Shown here: positions 19,902 through 28,408 of the stretch, one piece after another
Position numbering within the stretch: the stretch's first letter is position 1
Layout of the letters: each line of letters begins with the position of its first letter
NCBI GenBank assembly: GCA_913063325.1
Contig: CAJXYE010000008.1
Location: 42,695 to 106,694, forward strand
Reading direction: 5' to 3'
DNA from: an uncultured Colwellia sp.
GTDB taxonomy: Bacteria > Pseudomonadota > Gammaproteobacteria > Enterobacterales > Alteromonadaceae
DNA: 64,000 nucleotides
The notes under the pieces: model-generated
The model's database searches: none
Told to the model about the DNA's origin: nothing
Seen by the model: only the letters and a program-made list of their open reading frames with translations
Translations under genes and position numbers: made by a program

Positions 19902-20900
19902 CTAATGGTATCTTAGCTCCCGTACCTTGCCCCAAAATACTCGGTATGAAAAAAAGGTATAGCTGAAAATAACAGGCACAACGACAATAACTCCCCAGAG
20001 AAGAAAACTGAGTGACTCTGGTGCTGACGCTGCTTGCCAGATTGTTATTTTCCCCGGCACAATATAAGGGAAAAAACTAAAGGCTAAACCAAAGAAACAC
20101 AGCGTAAAAATGATTACCGCGCCAACAAAGGGTTGCCAACAGCCTTTATCATTGACCGCGGGTAAAAGTTTCAACTGCATTTGGCTATAAACAAATAAGG
20201 CAAAACACATTACCGGTAAAGGTAAAATGTATAAGGTGGTTGGCCAAGTAAACCATTTTGTTAATACATCAGGGTTAATTAATGGATTGACTGCAGAAAC
20301 AGCGATAACGCCAATAAAACAAATGAGTCCTGCCTTTTTAGCCCAAGCAACCGCTTGCACTTGCAATGCACCTTCAGTTTTCATGATCAACCAGCAAGCA
20401 CCAATATAAGCATAAGCGGCGGCAACACCAAAAGCACTTAGTATACTAAAAGCATAAGCGGCTAATGTATTTTCAAAACCCATTACATACATACCTAACA
20501 TATAACCTTGACTCATTGCCGCGAGCAAGGAGCCTATTTTAAATACTTTGTTCCAGGTAGGTTTGTGGCTAAATGCGGCCTTGGCTCTAAAATCAAAAGC
20601 CACTCCGCGCAACACTAAACTAATTAATAATACCGCGGTAGGTAAATAGAGCTCTTTAAAAATATGACTGTGAGCTGCTGGAAAAGCAATTAATAACAAA
20701 CCAATGGCTAACACTAACCAGGTTTCATTGGCATCCCAAAAAGGGCCAATTGAGGCAATCATGGTATCGCTATCATCTTTTTGTGTTAGTGGCAGCAATA
20801 TACCGACACCTAAATCAAAGCCATCTAAAATAGCGTACAACAAGATGGAAAGTCCCATTAACGCCACAAATATTACGGCAAGTGAATCAGCTTCAAACAT
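19902..20900 (-). CDS. cydB: Cytochrome bd-type ubiquinol oxidase subunit II (CydB/CioB)
   Basis: Membrane subunit of a quinol oxidase reducing O2 to water; 332 residues with eight or nine hydrophobic segments. N-terminal motifs DGFDLGVGILLPL and GPFWDANETWLVLAIGLLLIAFP are diagnostic for subunit II. The start overlaps the end of cydA by 8 bases, so the genes are translationally coupled. Its short partner suggests the cyanide-insensitive (Cio) branch. Confidence 0.92.
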   Translation of the reverse strand: MFEADSLAVIFVALMGLSILLYAILDGFDLGVGILLPLTQKDDSDTMIASIGPFWDANETWLVLAIGLLLIAFPAAHSHIFKELYLPTAVLLISLVLRGVAFDFRAKAAFSHKPTWNKVFKIGSLLAAMSQGYMLGMYVMGFENTLAAYAFSILSAFGVAAAYAYIGACWLIMKTEGALQVQAVAWAKKAGLICFIGVIAVSAVNPLINPDVLTKWFTWPTTLYILPLPVMCFALFVYSQMQLKLLPAVNDKGCWQPFVGAVIIFTLCFFGLAFSFFPYIVPGKITIWQAASAPESLSFLLWGVIVVVPVIFSYTFFSYRVFWGKVRELRYH

Positions 20901-22269
20901 GATTATTCTCCCTATTTATTAACGGCATGCTAACTACAGGTTTCACTTTCTCATCGTCGGTTATTTCTTCAATTTCAACCGCACGGTTTGCCATGGTAAA
21001 TAATGTATGTAAATAGGCAGCCATTATCACAACATATAAAATGAGATACAGAGATAAGGATAAAGCCACATTCCCAGGGGCAATATTAGTCGCGGCATCC
21101 TTAACGGTTAAAATTCCAGTAACTAACCAAGGTTGTCTGCCTATTTCAGTTACGTACCAACCCGCCAGTGTAGCTAACCAGCCAGAAAAACTCATCGCAA
21201 CTAAAGCTTTTAATAGCCAAGGTGGTAGTGGCTTATTACGCCAAAGTTGTATTCGGCTGAACCACGAAATGACCAGCATTAGCATACCAACGCCAACCAT
21301 AATGCGAAATGCATAAAATACAGGAGCTACCGGTGGATGGTTACCTTCAAATTCATTTAAGCCTTTTATTTCACCTTCAAGATCATGGGTTAAAATGAAA
21401 CTGGCCATATTGGGTATAGCTATTTCAAAGTGATTAGTTCTTTTTTCTTCATCTGGAATAGCAAATAGTAATAGTGGGGCACCTTTTTCTGTATGCCAAA
21501 CACCTTCCATAGCGGCAATTTTTTGTGGCTGATGTTCAAGTGTATTTAAGCCATGCATATCACCAATAAAAATTTGCAGAGGTGTTAAAACCATTGCCAC
21601 CGTTAGCGCAATTTTTAAGGTGAGTTTAGGCGCTTGTTTATCATCACCTTTAAGTAATCTGTAGGCGCTGATCCCTGCAACTAAAAAGGCAGCGGTTAAA
21701 CCCGAAGCAACAACCATGTGTGATAAACGATAAGGGAATGACGGATTAAAAATAATCGCTAACCAATCTACCGGAAAAGCAACACCGTCTCGCATTTCAT
21801 GGCCTTGGGGAGTTTGCATCCAAGAGTTAAGGGCTAAAATCCAAAAGGCAGATAAGGTTGTACCTATGGCAACAATAAGTGTCGCTAACGTATGTACCCG
21901 AGCTGAAACCCTGTTCATACCAAATAACATAATGCCGAGAAATCCTGCTTCGAGGAAAAAGGCGGTTAACACCTCATAACCCAATAATGGCCCAGCAATA
22001 TTACCAACAGTTTCCATAAACTTAGGCCAGTTTGTTCCAAACTGAAATGACATGGTAATGCCGGTAACAACACCAATGGCAAAGGTGATAGCAAATATTT
22101 TCACCCAAAAACGGTAGGCACGCATCCAAACAGGCTCGCCGGTTTGAACAAAACGTAATTTGAAATAGAACAAAAACCAACTGAGTGCGATAGTGATTGT
22201 AGGAAAAAGAATATGAAAGCTTATATTGGCGGCAAACTGCATGCGTGACAGCATTAGTGTTTCAAACAT
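20893..22269 (-). CDS. cydA: Cytochrome bd-type ubiquinol oxidase subunit I (CydA/CioA, short Q-loop form)
   Basis: 458 residues; the haem- and quinol-binding subunit. Heme His lies in RMQFAANISFHILFP; other family motifs are GLLGYEVLTAFFLEAGFLG, NSWMQTPQGHEM, SHMVVASGLTAAFL, KIAAMEGVWHTEKGAP and ETIGRQPW-like TEIGRQPWLV. The protein is about 60 residues shorter than E. coli CydA, mostly through a short Q loop, as in CioA enzymes that tolerate cyanide. It is first in the cydAB pair; a GbsR-type regulator lies upstream on the same strand. Confidence 0.93.
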   Translation of the reverse strand: MFETLMLSRMQFAANISFHILFPTITIALSWFLFYFKLRFVQTGEPVWMRAYRFWVKIFAITFAIGVVTGITMSFQFGTNWPKFMETVGNIAGPLLGYEVLTAFFLEAGFLGIMLFGMNRVSARVHTLATLIVAIGTTLSAFWILALNSWMQTPQGHEMRDGVAFPVDWLAIIFNPSFPYRLSHMVVASGLTAAFLVAGISAYRLLKGDDKQAPKLTLKIALTVAMVLTPLQIFIGDMHGLNTLEHQPQKIAAMEGVWHTEKGAPLLLFAIPDEEKRTNHFEIAIPNMASFILTHDLEGEIKGLNEFEGNHPPVAPVFYAFRIMVGVGMLMLVISWFSRIQLWRNKPLPPWLLKALVAMSFSGWLATLAGWYVTEIGRQPWLVTGILTVKDAATNIAPGNVALSLSLYLILYVVIMAAYLHTLFTMANRAVEIEEITDDEKVKPVVSMPLINRENNHV

Positions 22270-22288
22270 AATTGACTCCCTTAGCTCG

Positions 22289-22309
22289 CCACTGAGTCTA
22301 TATCAGTGG
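22289..22309. promoter_or_regulatory. Inverted repeat in the cydA leader
   Basis: CCACTGA (22289-22295) and TCAGTGG (22303-22309) form a 7-bp dyad about 20-40 bases before the cydA start. It could be an operator or an mRNA hairpin covering the leader. Confidence 0.4.
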
Positions 22310-22373
22310 TTGGCTATAATGTAGAATGTTTAGTGGTTGTTGAAAAAGTGCTAATAAAAGATCAAATTTGCAC

Positions 22374-22919
22374 TTAACCTTTGTTAATTAATTTATCTTT
22401 AAGGCTAATAACTTTGCTAATACCACTACCTAATTTCATCAGGGTATTAAGATTGTCTGGGCTCATGCTTTGTAATTCACCAGCCCAATGAGTAACTGTT
22501 TCTAGTAAGTCATGAATTTCATGCATCTGCTTTTGAGCAAACACTTCCTTTTGATTTGCTGGTTCATCTAATAAGTTATCGCGGAGTAATGATAGGGTAG
22601 GGTCAACCTCACGTTTACGGCGTTCTTCAAATACGCGCGTAGCCATCTCCCAAATTGATCCCGCTGGCGAGTAATACTCTTTTCTATCTTTAGGTTTATG
22701 TTGAACCTGCACTAAACGCCAAGACTGTAGCTCCTTAATGCCCATGCTGACATTACCGCGAGATATGTTCAGTGCTTCAGAAATTTGCATGGCACTTAAC
22801 GCGTCTTCATGAATAATCAATAAACCATACATTTGACCAACAGTGCGGTTAAAGCCCCAGCGACTGCCCATTTCACCACAGTGCATTACGAAGGATTCTA
22901 TTTTTGAAGTAAGTATCAT
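22374..22919 (-). CDS. GbsR/MarR-type transcriptional regulator
   Basis: A winged-helix regulator of the GbsR group: GEMGSRWGFNRTVGQMYGLL, then the HTH LSAMQISEALNISRGNVSMGIKELQSWRLV, then a helical dimerisation tail. An upstream TTG would add 20 residues, but that stretch overlaps a perfect FNR box, so I take the ATG at 22919 (MILTSKIESFV, 181 residues) as the start. It precedes cydAB by about 100 bp on the same strand and is a good candidate regulator of the oxidase. Confidence 0.82.
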   Translation of the reverse strand: MILTSKIESFVMHCGEMGSRWGFNRTVGQMYGLLIIHEDALSAMQISEALNISRGNVSMGIKELQSWRLVQVQHKPKDRKEYYSPAGSIWEMATRVFEERRKREVDPTLSLLRDNLLDEPANQKEVFAQKQMHEIHDLLETVTHWAGELQSMSPDNLNTLMKLGSGISKVISLKDKLINKG

Positions 22920-22965
22920 ATGAGTGTTCTGAAGTTTCAGTAATTTCTGAAAGTTTAAACCTATA

Positions 22966-22979
22966 TTGATATAGATCAA
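22966..22979. promoter_or_regulatory. FNR/ANR box upstream of the GbsR-type gene
   Basis: TTGATATAGATCAA matches the consensus TTGAT-N4-ATCAA at every defined position. It is centred about 54 bases before the chosen ATG and would place the regulator, and perhaps cydAB, under oxygen control. Confidence 0.75.
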
Positions 22980-23150
22980 GCTTTAATTAGATTTAACGTA
23001 ATAATTTAATCGACATTGCGGGAGGATACTTATTCCAATGAAAGTTACAGTAATAGCAAGTAATTGTTAATTTTAGTTAAAGTGTGAATTGGTGTTTGTA
23101 AATTGATGAGAAGGGGATATATAAATAAAGTCAATGGCGTTGAACAGACA

Positions 23151-23180
23151 AAAAAAGCATGCCGTGATGACATGCTTTTT
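23151..23180 (-). terminator. Terminator after the phosphoribosyltransferase
   Basis: AAAAAGCATG/CATGCTTTTT stem with a 9-base loop, A/T tracts both sides. Confidence 0.85.
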
Positions 23181-23209
23181 CATTATTTTTCTGTAATTAG
23201 AAAAAAGAG

Positions 23210-23767
23210 TTAAACTAATAAATCGTGAATATTTACTAAATCTTTTTTACCATTAATGATTTCATCAGGCGTTAAACCCGATAATTCATGTGGGAACACT
23301 AACCATTCATCTGAAGTATGAATAAAGTAGTCTGGTGCAAAATCAACTTTAGAGTTTTGAGGCTTATACCAAGGACAAGCAACACGAACATCTTCTGGCA
23401 TATTATTACGCATGTTTACTTTTAACTGCTTAATTAATGCGTCGATACTACGACCTGAGTCAAAAACATCATCAACAATTAATAATCCATCGCCAGCATT
23501 AGCATTTTCAATAATGTAATGTAAGCCGTGAACTTTAATTTCTTTACTTTGCTGGTTAATACCGTAATAAGACGACGTACGAACAGCAATGTGATCAGTT
23601 TCTACTTTTTTAAAGTCGAAATACTCTTGAACTGCGATACCAATGGGTGCACCACCACGCCAGATACCCACAATAAACTGAGGGCGAAAGCCATCTTCAA
23701 ATACTTTAGCAGCCACACGAAAAGAATCTTCTAATAATTCTTGAGCGGTAATAAATCGTTTTTCCAT
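23210..23767 (-). CDS. Purine phosphoribosyltransferase (hypoxanthine PRT-like)
   Basis: 185 residues with the type I PRTase fold: FIVGIWRGGAPIGIAV near residue 33, an SSYYG motif and the PRPP-binding loop LLIVDDVFDSGRSIDAL. A typical product joins a purine base to PRPP in salvage. The sequence is not a close match to E. coli Hpt or Gpt, so the exact base (hypoxanthine, guanine or xanthine) is uncertain. Monocistronic, with its own terminator. Confidence 0.8.
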   Translation of the reverse strand: MEKRFITAQELLEDSFRVAAKVFEDGFRPQFIVGIWRGGAPIGIAVQEYFDFKKVETDHIAVRTSSYYGINQQSKEIKVHGLHYIIENANAGDGLLIVDDVFDSGRSIDALIKQLKVNMRNNMPEDVRVACPWYKPQNSKVDFAPDYFIHTSDEWLVFPHELSGLTPDEIINGKKDLVNIHDLLV

Positions 23768-24166
23768 TGCCGAGGAAACCTTTTTAAAAAATTGATAAGC
23801 GGTAATTATAACCCGAGTAATTCAAATAGTGTACTGGTTGTTTTAAATGTGTATTGATCAATAAACAGGGGGGGATTTAGCTTTAATGATAATAAAGAGA
23901 GTTTAGTCAAGATATTGGCGTAAGACTATTCCCTATACTAAAAATTATGTTAAAAAATCTTATTTTAAAAATATGACTTTAGAATAAAGAAAGGATCTGA
24001 TAAGGGCTTCTGCATGATATGTTTATTGACGCACCCTATGCACTAATTGAAAGCAATAACTAAAACTCTGATAGAACAGCAAGGGAAATGTGGCTTATTA
24101 AATGCATGTGGTTTAGGTAATAAATTAAGTTAAAACAAAACACCTTTTATAAGCAGTGAATATACA
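23768..24166. other. Divergent intergenic region
   Basis: About 400 bases between divergent genes; promoters of both are expected. A GGGGGG run lies near 23868. No gene or RNA recognised. Confidence 0.5.
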
Positions 24167-24778
24167 ATGAATAGTCCAGTTAAAATACCAATGAGAGCAA
24201 GTGCTATTTTTCTCAGTGTAATACTTGCTACAGCTTGCTCAGGCATTGATGATTCAACGCATTTATGTGCTGATGATAATGGCGATTTTCATCAGTGTAC
24301 CGATATTGAGACTGTAGTTGAGAGCAAAGAAAAAAAGTCTAAGGACTTTCAGTCAGAGCGAAGCTTTCAAACCCTTAGTGAATATACCGAGCAAATGGTT
24401 TATCAGCTGAATAAAAAAGTATCAGATAGAAACTTTGAGCGCACCATTATTGTTCCGCCTTTTACTTCTTTATCAGCTATCAGTTCATCTAACCCACACT
24501 TAGCTATAGACTTAGCCGAAGCTTTTATTATTGATATGCAGAATATAGGTTTACCCACAGCAGAGCTACTTGTCGCGAATACATCAACAGATTATCAAGC
24601 GGACTATTTGATTTATCTAGAAGAGTCGTCAGCTAGCGATGATATTGGCTATATTGTAAAAGGCACAATGAGAGAAACAAAAAATGGCGTAATGATTTAT
24701 GCCCGCATCATAGAGATAGACAGTAGAAAGGTTATTGCATCTACGTCAAAATTATTGCCTTTTTATCTAATTAAGTAA
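24167..24778 (+). CDS. FlgO-type lipoprotein 1
   Basis: 203 residues with a lipoprotein signal (FLSVILATACSG). The FlgO-domain core covers about 85-200: RTIIVPPFTSLSAISS, HLAIDLAEAFIIDMQNIGLP, YIVKGTMRETKNGVMIYARI, ASTSKLLPFYL. In Vibrio FlgO is an outer-membrane lipoprotein tied to the flagellum; here no flagellar genes are near. First of three tandem paralogues, which diverge strongly in the N-terminal linker. It lacks the SRDxxEL motif kept in the other two. Confidence 0.78.
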   Translation: MNSPVKIPMRASAIFLSVILATACSGIDDSTHLCADDNGDFHQCTDIETVVESKEKKSKDFQSERSFQTLSEYTEQMVYQLNKKVSDRNFERTIIVPPFTSLSAISSSNPHLAIDLAEAFIIDMQNIGLPTAELLVANTSTDYQADYLIYLEESSASDDIGYIVKGTMRETKNGVMIYARIIEIDSRKVIASTSKLLPFYLIK

Positions 24779-24827
24779 CAAGGTAAGTAAATATGAAGAA
24801 CCCAAAAATAATATTAAAGGCATCATT

Positions 24828-25442
24828 ATGAACTTTTTTTCCTTTTTAATCATACTTGGAACACTATTACAATTAAGTGCTTGCTCTAGTAGTGATGACT
24901 CCTCTAATGATAGTTACAAGTCTATAAATAACCTAAGAACGCAAAATCCTCACACTGATTTGTTGATTCACCAAAATGTAACAACGCTAGCGAATAAGTT
25001 ATTTTCAAACGCAAAGAACATCAAGTTGTCTCAATCGGTGGCAGTAGGCACTTTTTTGCCGATCCACTTAAAAAGTAGCCCTAACTTAGCCGAGCAGCAT
25101 TTTGTTGGCCTGCAAATCCAAGAAAGTTTTATCACCCTAGCAACACAAGCAGGGCTCAATGTTGTTGAATATAAAACGGCTTCGGCAATTAAGGTAACAC
25201 CGGGTGCCGACATTATGCTCTCAAGAGATACATACGAGTTAAACGTAAGTGTTGAAGCTCAATATTTTCTTACGGGGACTTATTCAGAACATGATAATAA
25301 ACTGATTGTTAATGCACGTATTATCGACTTAGCGGATAAAAAGGTTATTGCCGCGGCAACAGGTTATATTCCTATGCCTTCGCTAAACGATAGGCAAAAC
25401 ATTACCCTCAAAAATAAAATGCTTTACCGTGAAGCGCATTAA
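24828..25442 (+). CDS. FlgO-type lipoprotein 2
   Basis: 204 residues, lipobox LQLSACSS. The FlgO core includes SVAVGTFLPIH, HFVGLQIQESFITLATQAGL, ADIMLSRDTYELNVSVEAQY, FLTGTYSEHDNKLIVNARII and IAAATGYIPMP. AAAGG precedes the ATG; 49 bases separate it from paralogue 1 and 9 from paralogue 3, so the three are probably one operon. Confidence 0.8.
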   Translation: MNFFSFLIILGTLLQLSACSSSDDSSNDSYKSINNLRTQNPHTDLLIHQNVTTLANKLFSNAKNIKLSQSVAVGTFLPIHLKSSPNLAEQHFVGLQIQESFITLATQAGLNVVEYKTASAIKVTPGADIMLSRDTYELNVSVEAQYFLTGTYSEHDNKLIVNARIIDLADKKVIAAATGYIPMPSLNDRQNITLKNKMLYREAH

Positions 25443-25451
25443 GGTGACCTA

Positions 25452-26129
25452 ATGAAAAATATATTACCCCTATTAATGATAACAACCTCTTTAATTGGTT
25501 GCTCTTCGGCTGACGAGGCAACAGTACAAGATGAGGTATTTACCAATGTTAGTCCTGAAAACCAGGGCAACTTTCGCTTTCAAGTAAAGCGAAATACTGA
25601 AGAAAAAAAAGTTGATGCTTTTGAAGGGAATGAAATCACCAATAATATAAATTTTTATATGCGCGGTTTAATGCAAGACTTAGTCAGCAATTTGCAATAC
25701 GTAAATAATACCACCCCGATTGCAGTCACAAGTTTTTCCTTTTTAGACAGTGATCTAGAACAGACTAGTTTATTAGGCAATCAAATAGCGGAAAGTTTGA
25801 TGCATGAAATACATAAAGTCGGTATCCCGGTGCTTGATTTTAAAGTCGCTGACTCTCTACGTGTTACCCAGCAAGGCGACTTTATTTCAAGCCGTGACTT
25901 TAATGAATTAAACGCTAATATACCTATTAGATATATAGTCACCGGTAATTTGGTCAAACATCAGGGCGGCTATTTAGTCAATGCTCGTGTGGTTGGCCTT
26001 TCATCAAAAGCTGTTGTGGCTTCAGCACAAAGTTTTATACCTGCCCATGTTGCTAAAGCACTGTTAAGCAGTAAACCTGTCACGGTTTCTGAGGATGAAA
26101 CTGGCTTAGTGCCTTTGGTTCAAGGTTAA
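25452..26129 (+). CDS. FlgO-type lipoprotein 3
   Basis: 225 residues, lipobox TSLIGCSS. The core is the closest of the three to classical FlgO: IAVTSFSFLDSDLEQTSLLG, IAESLMHEIHKVGIPVLDFK, FISSRDFNELNANIPIRYIV, VKHQGGYLVNARVVGLSSKA and VASAQSFIPAHV. AAGGTG lies before the ATG. Function in the outer membrane is inferred from the family. Confidence 0.82.
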   Translation: MKNILPLLMITTSLIGCSSADEATVQDEVFTNVSPENQGNFRFQVKRNTEEKKVDAFEGNEITNNINFYMRGLMQDLVSNLQYVNNTTPIAVTSFSFLDSDLEQTSLLGNQIAESLMHEIHKVGIPVLDFKVADSLRVTQQGDFISSRDFNELNANIPIRYIVTGNLVKHQGGYLVNARVVGLSSKAVVASAQSFIPAHVAKALLSSKPVTVSEDETGLVPLVQG

Positions 26130-26690
26130 GATAAATTTACTTGAAATGAGCATCATCTTTTTGAGCGTAATACAGTTCATAAAGGTGGTGAACATACCTT
26201 CCTCACTATACTCGTTGACTGCAGTAGCTATCTTTCAATAAGGTACACACTTTCAATAAAACCTCAGAACCAATGAGTGCGACACCGTCATTATCACTCT
26301 GCTAATCAAAGATAAAGCCTACATAATTCAAGTTTCTCAACATATTTAACTTATATATTAGTTATTGAGTTGTACTTTGATACCATTACCGTTTACAACA
26401 AACATGCAAAGGGAAAAGCTATTTCCCAGGCTTTGTTGTGTATTTCACCATTCGTATGGTTAACAATAGTTATGAAGGGGCAGGCTAGTACAAGTTGACT
26501 CTTTTTATTTAATAGCAGAGCTAAAGCTTTAGAATTAATAGCGCTAAGTAGAGTTGAATATTTACATTATTATATTGAGGATAAGGATTTTTTTTCCTAT
26601 AGGGTTTGTCCATTTAACAGGTATCTCGCTTGCGGGGAATTAACTCGTTAAAGGACTTCATAATGAAACTTGTTTTATAGGTATTGTTGT
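26130..26690. other. Convergent intergenic region without recognised genes
   Basis: 560 AT-rich bases between the FlgO operon and the convergent pilus operon. No strong terminator stem, ORF or RNA was recognised. Confidence 0.5.
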
Positions 26691-27893
26691 TTACCCTTGA
26701 CCGCGCTTGAGGTGTTCAACATTACAAGTGGCAATATCGGATAGCGGATAGGTTTCACTAAGCAAACCTTTCACAAAGTAAAAAGAGTCTGCAGCGGTAA
26801 ATAAATGACCTGCTTGAGGATATAACTTCATACCATCAACAACTACTCTCGCTTGAGCTATCACTTCCAAAGTAACATTATTAGTATCTACTGCTTTCAC
26901 CACCCCAAAACGATTATCTGAAAAAGTACAGGCTATTGAACCGACCTGAACCATATATTGCTGTGCTTGCTCCCAGCTTCTATGTGTAGGGTCTGCAGTC
27001 GTTAAATCCTTACTTACTCCAGCTAATAACCAATTAGGTACTAATTCGTTGTAACTCCAATCATCACTTGGTGTATTTAAATCATTAATTTTCCAACCAT
27101 CACTGGGTATTTTTGAGTCATCAAATTCCCAATCATTATCGGGAATTTTTGAATCATTATTTTGCCAATCAGTACTCGGTATTGCAGTGTTGGTAACTTG
27201 CCAATCATTACCAGGCATTGTCAAATAATCATCTTGCCATTCACTTGGGAAATTGGCGATAACATCATCCACAAACGTTGAGCTTGCTCTATCTGCAACA
27301 GGTGATATAAAACCACTTCCCGAAAAAGCTACCAATTTTTCTTCAGTAATATGTATTTCTAAATCTTCAATAAAGTCTGACAATGAATTAAAAACTAATC
27401 TTCGATTCAACATCAACGTTAGGTACCTATCTAGCACCGCTGGCGAGGTAACGCGATAATCAGCTAACGTTTCGTTGAGTAGGGTTAATCTACCGTAAAA
27501 CTCAAAAAACCGACCTTCTTCGGTAAAGAAAAAACTTGTCAATTGTGTTTCTTGTTTAGCAAAATTCGAATCAAATAAACCTAGTTTTTGGCACTCTTCA
27601 CCACAGGCAAATTTTTCAGCAAACTTAGGAGATAATAAATCAATTTCAGTGGTGTTAGAGTTCCGATTTAATTGAACTTTTACAATAGAGTAAGAGGTTC
27701 CCTCTGCGCTTTCATTGATTTTGACCCCGGCAGTAACGGTTAATCCCAGGTGTTTTAATTCATTGCCCGCATATCGGGCCAGCTCTTGCCATTTCACTAC
27801 TTCTTTTGCATGATCTTGCCCGATATCGTTTAGAGTAGACTGACATCCAAGTAAAAATAAGCTAAGCAGTACACAAGCGTGTTTAATAGACAT
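26691..27893 (-). CDS. Lipoprotein with 12-residue tandem repeats, last gene of the pilus operon
   Basis: About 400 residues from the ATG at 27893 (MSIKHACVLLSLFLLGCQST, clear lipobox); an ATG 24 bases upstream overlaps the preceding gene and lacks a signal-peptide logic. The middle holds five 12-residue units of the type P-S-D-D-W-x-x-N-D-S-K-I with an invariant Trp. The C-terminal part is a compact alpha/beta-like region with two Cys (GSIACTF, IATCNVEH). It starts 6 bases after the stop of the minor-subunit gene. An outer-membrane accessory to the pilus is an inference; no family recognised. Confidence 0.65.
   Translation of the reverse strand: MSIKHACVLLSLFLLGCQSTLNDIGQDHAKEVVKWQELARYAGNELKHLGLTVTAGVKINESAEGTSYSIVKVQLNRNSNTTEIDLLSPKFAEKFACGEECQKLGLFDSNFAKQETQLTSFFFTEEGRFFEFYGRLTLLNETLADYRVTSPAVLDRYLTLMLNRRLVFNSLSDFIEDLEIHITEEKLVAFSGSGFISPVADRASSTFVDDVIANFPSEWQDDYLTMPGNDWQVTNTAIPSTDWQNNDSKIPDNDWEFDDSKIPSDGWKINDLNTPSDDWSYNELVPNWLLAGVSKDLTTADPTHRSWEQAQQYMVQVGSIACTFSDNRFGVVKAVDTNNVTLEVIAQARVVVDGMKLYPQAGHLFTAADSFYFVKGLLSETYPLSDIATCNVEHLKRGQG
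27057..27236. repeat. Five 36-bp tandem repeats in the lipoprotein gene
   Basis: Each unit starts CCAATCA or a close variant and encodes one 12-residue repeat. Units have diverged at many positions, so it is an old expansion. Confidence 0.85.
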
Positions 27894-27898
27894 ACTAT

Positions 27899-28408
27899 TT
27901 AAGGTACCTGTGACCATGTGATTGCAGCCTCCATCTCAATTTCATGCGACATATCCGGACCAAATGCATTAGATATAATAATTTGACCACCAAACTTAAT
28001 ATCAATCCTCCCGAGTAAGCCGCTATTAACAACATACACCTGACCTGGAATAATATTAATATCATCTACATCTGAGGTGATTTTTCCAACGGGAGTAAAG
28101 GTTAAGCCATCACTATTTTCAGGGAGGCGAGTGTTAACCTGAATGCTAAAGTCAGTGTTTATAGGGGCAACAAGGCGATAATGGGCAATTGAGCCATCAC
28201 TACTGCTAATGCACATTTGAGACCCTGGCAAGTCAGTCACTATGCCTGTTATATCCATTTCACAGCTACCTGTTATAGGTAAAAATTTAGAAAAATCCAA
28301 CTCACTCATAATGGCCACATAAGGTGCGGGCACGGCCATAGCCATATTAGAAAATAGACAAAATAGCAGAGTTAATAGATACACGTTAAATTTTATCGCC
28401 ATTCTCAC
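27899..28408 (-). CDS. Minor pilus subunit (DUF4402-like)
   Basis: 169 residues with signal peptide (LLTLLFCLFSNMAMAVPAP). The mature part resembles the two DUF4402 pilins of the same operon: one Cys pair (GSCEMDI, GSQMCIS), FTPVGKITSDVDDINIIPGQ, GRIDIKFGGQIIIS, and a final ITWSQVP beta strand like the ITY(E/Q) ends of the pilins. It overlaps the usher stop by 4 bases. Likely a tip or adaptor subunit. Confidence 0.65.
   Translation of the reverse strand: MRMAIKFNVYLLTLLFCLFSNMAMAVPAPYVAIMSELDFSKFLPITGSCEMDITGIVTDLPGSQMCISSSDGSIAHYRLVAPINTDFSIQVNTRLPENSDGLTFTPVGKITSDVDDINIIPGQVYVVNSGLLGRIDIKFGGQIIISNAFGPDMSHEIEMEAAITWSQVP

Noticed and set aside
26130..26690. Possible sRNA or riboswitch in the FlgO-pilus gap
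   Set aside because: No conserved fold, promoter or terminator could be recognised by eye.
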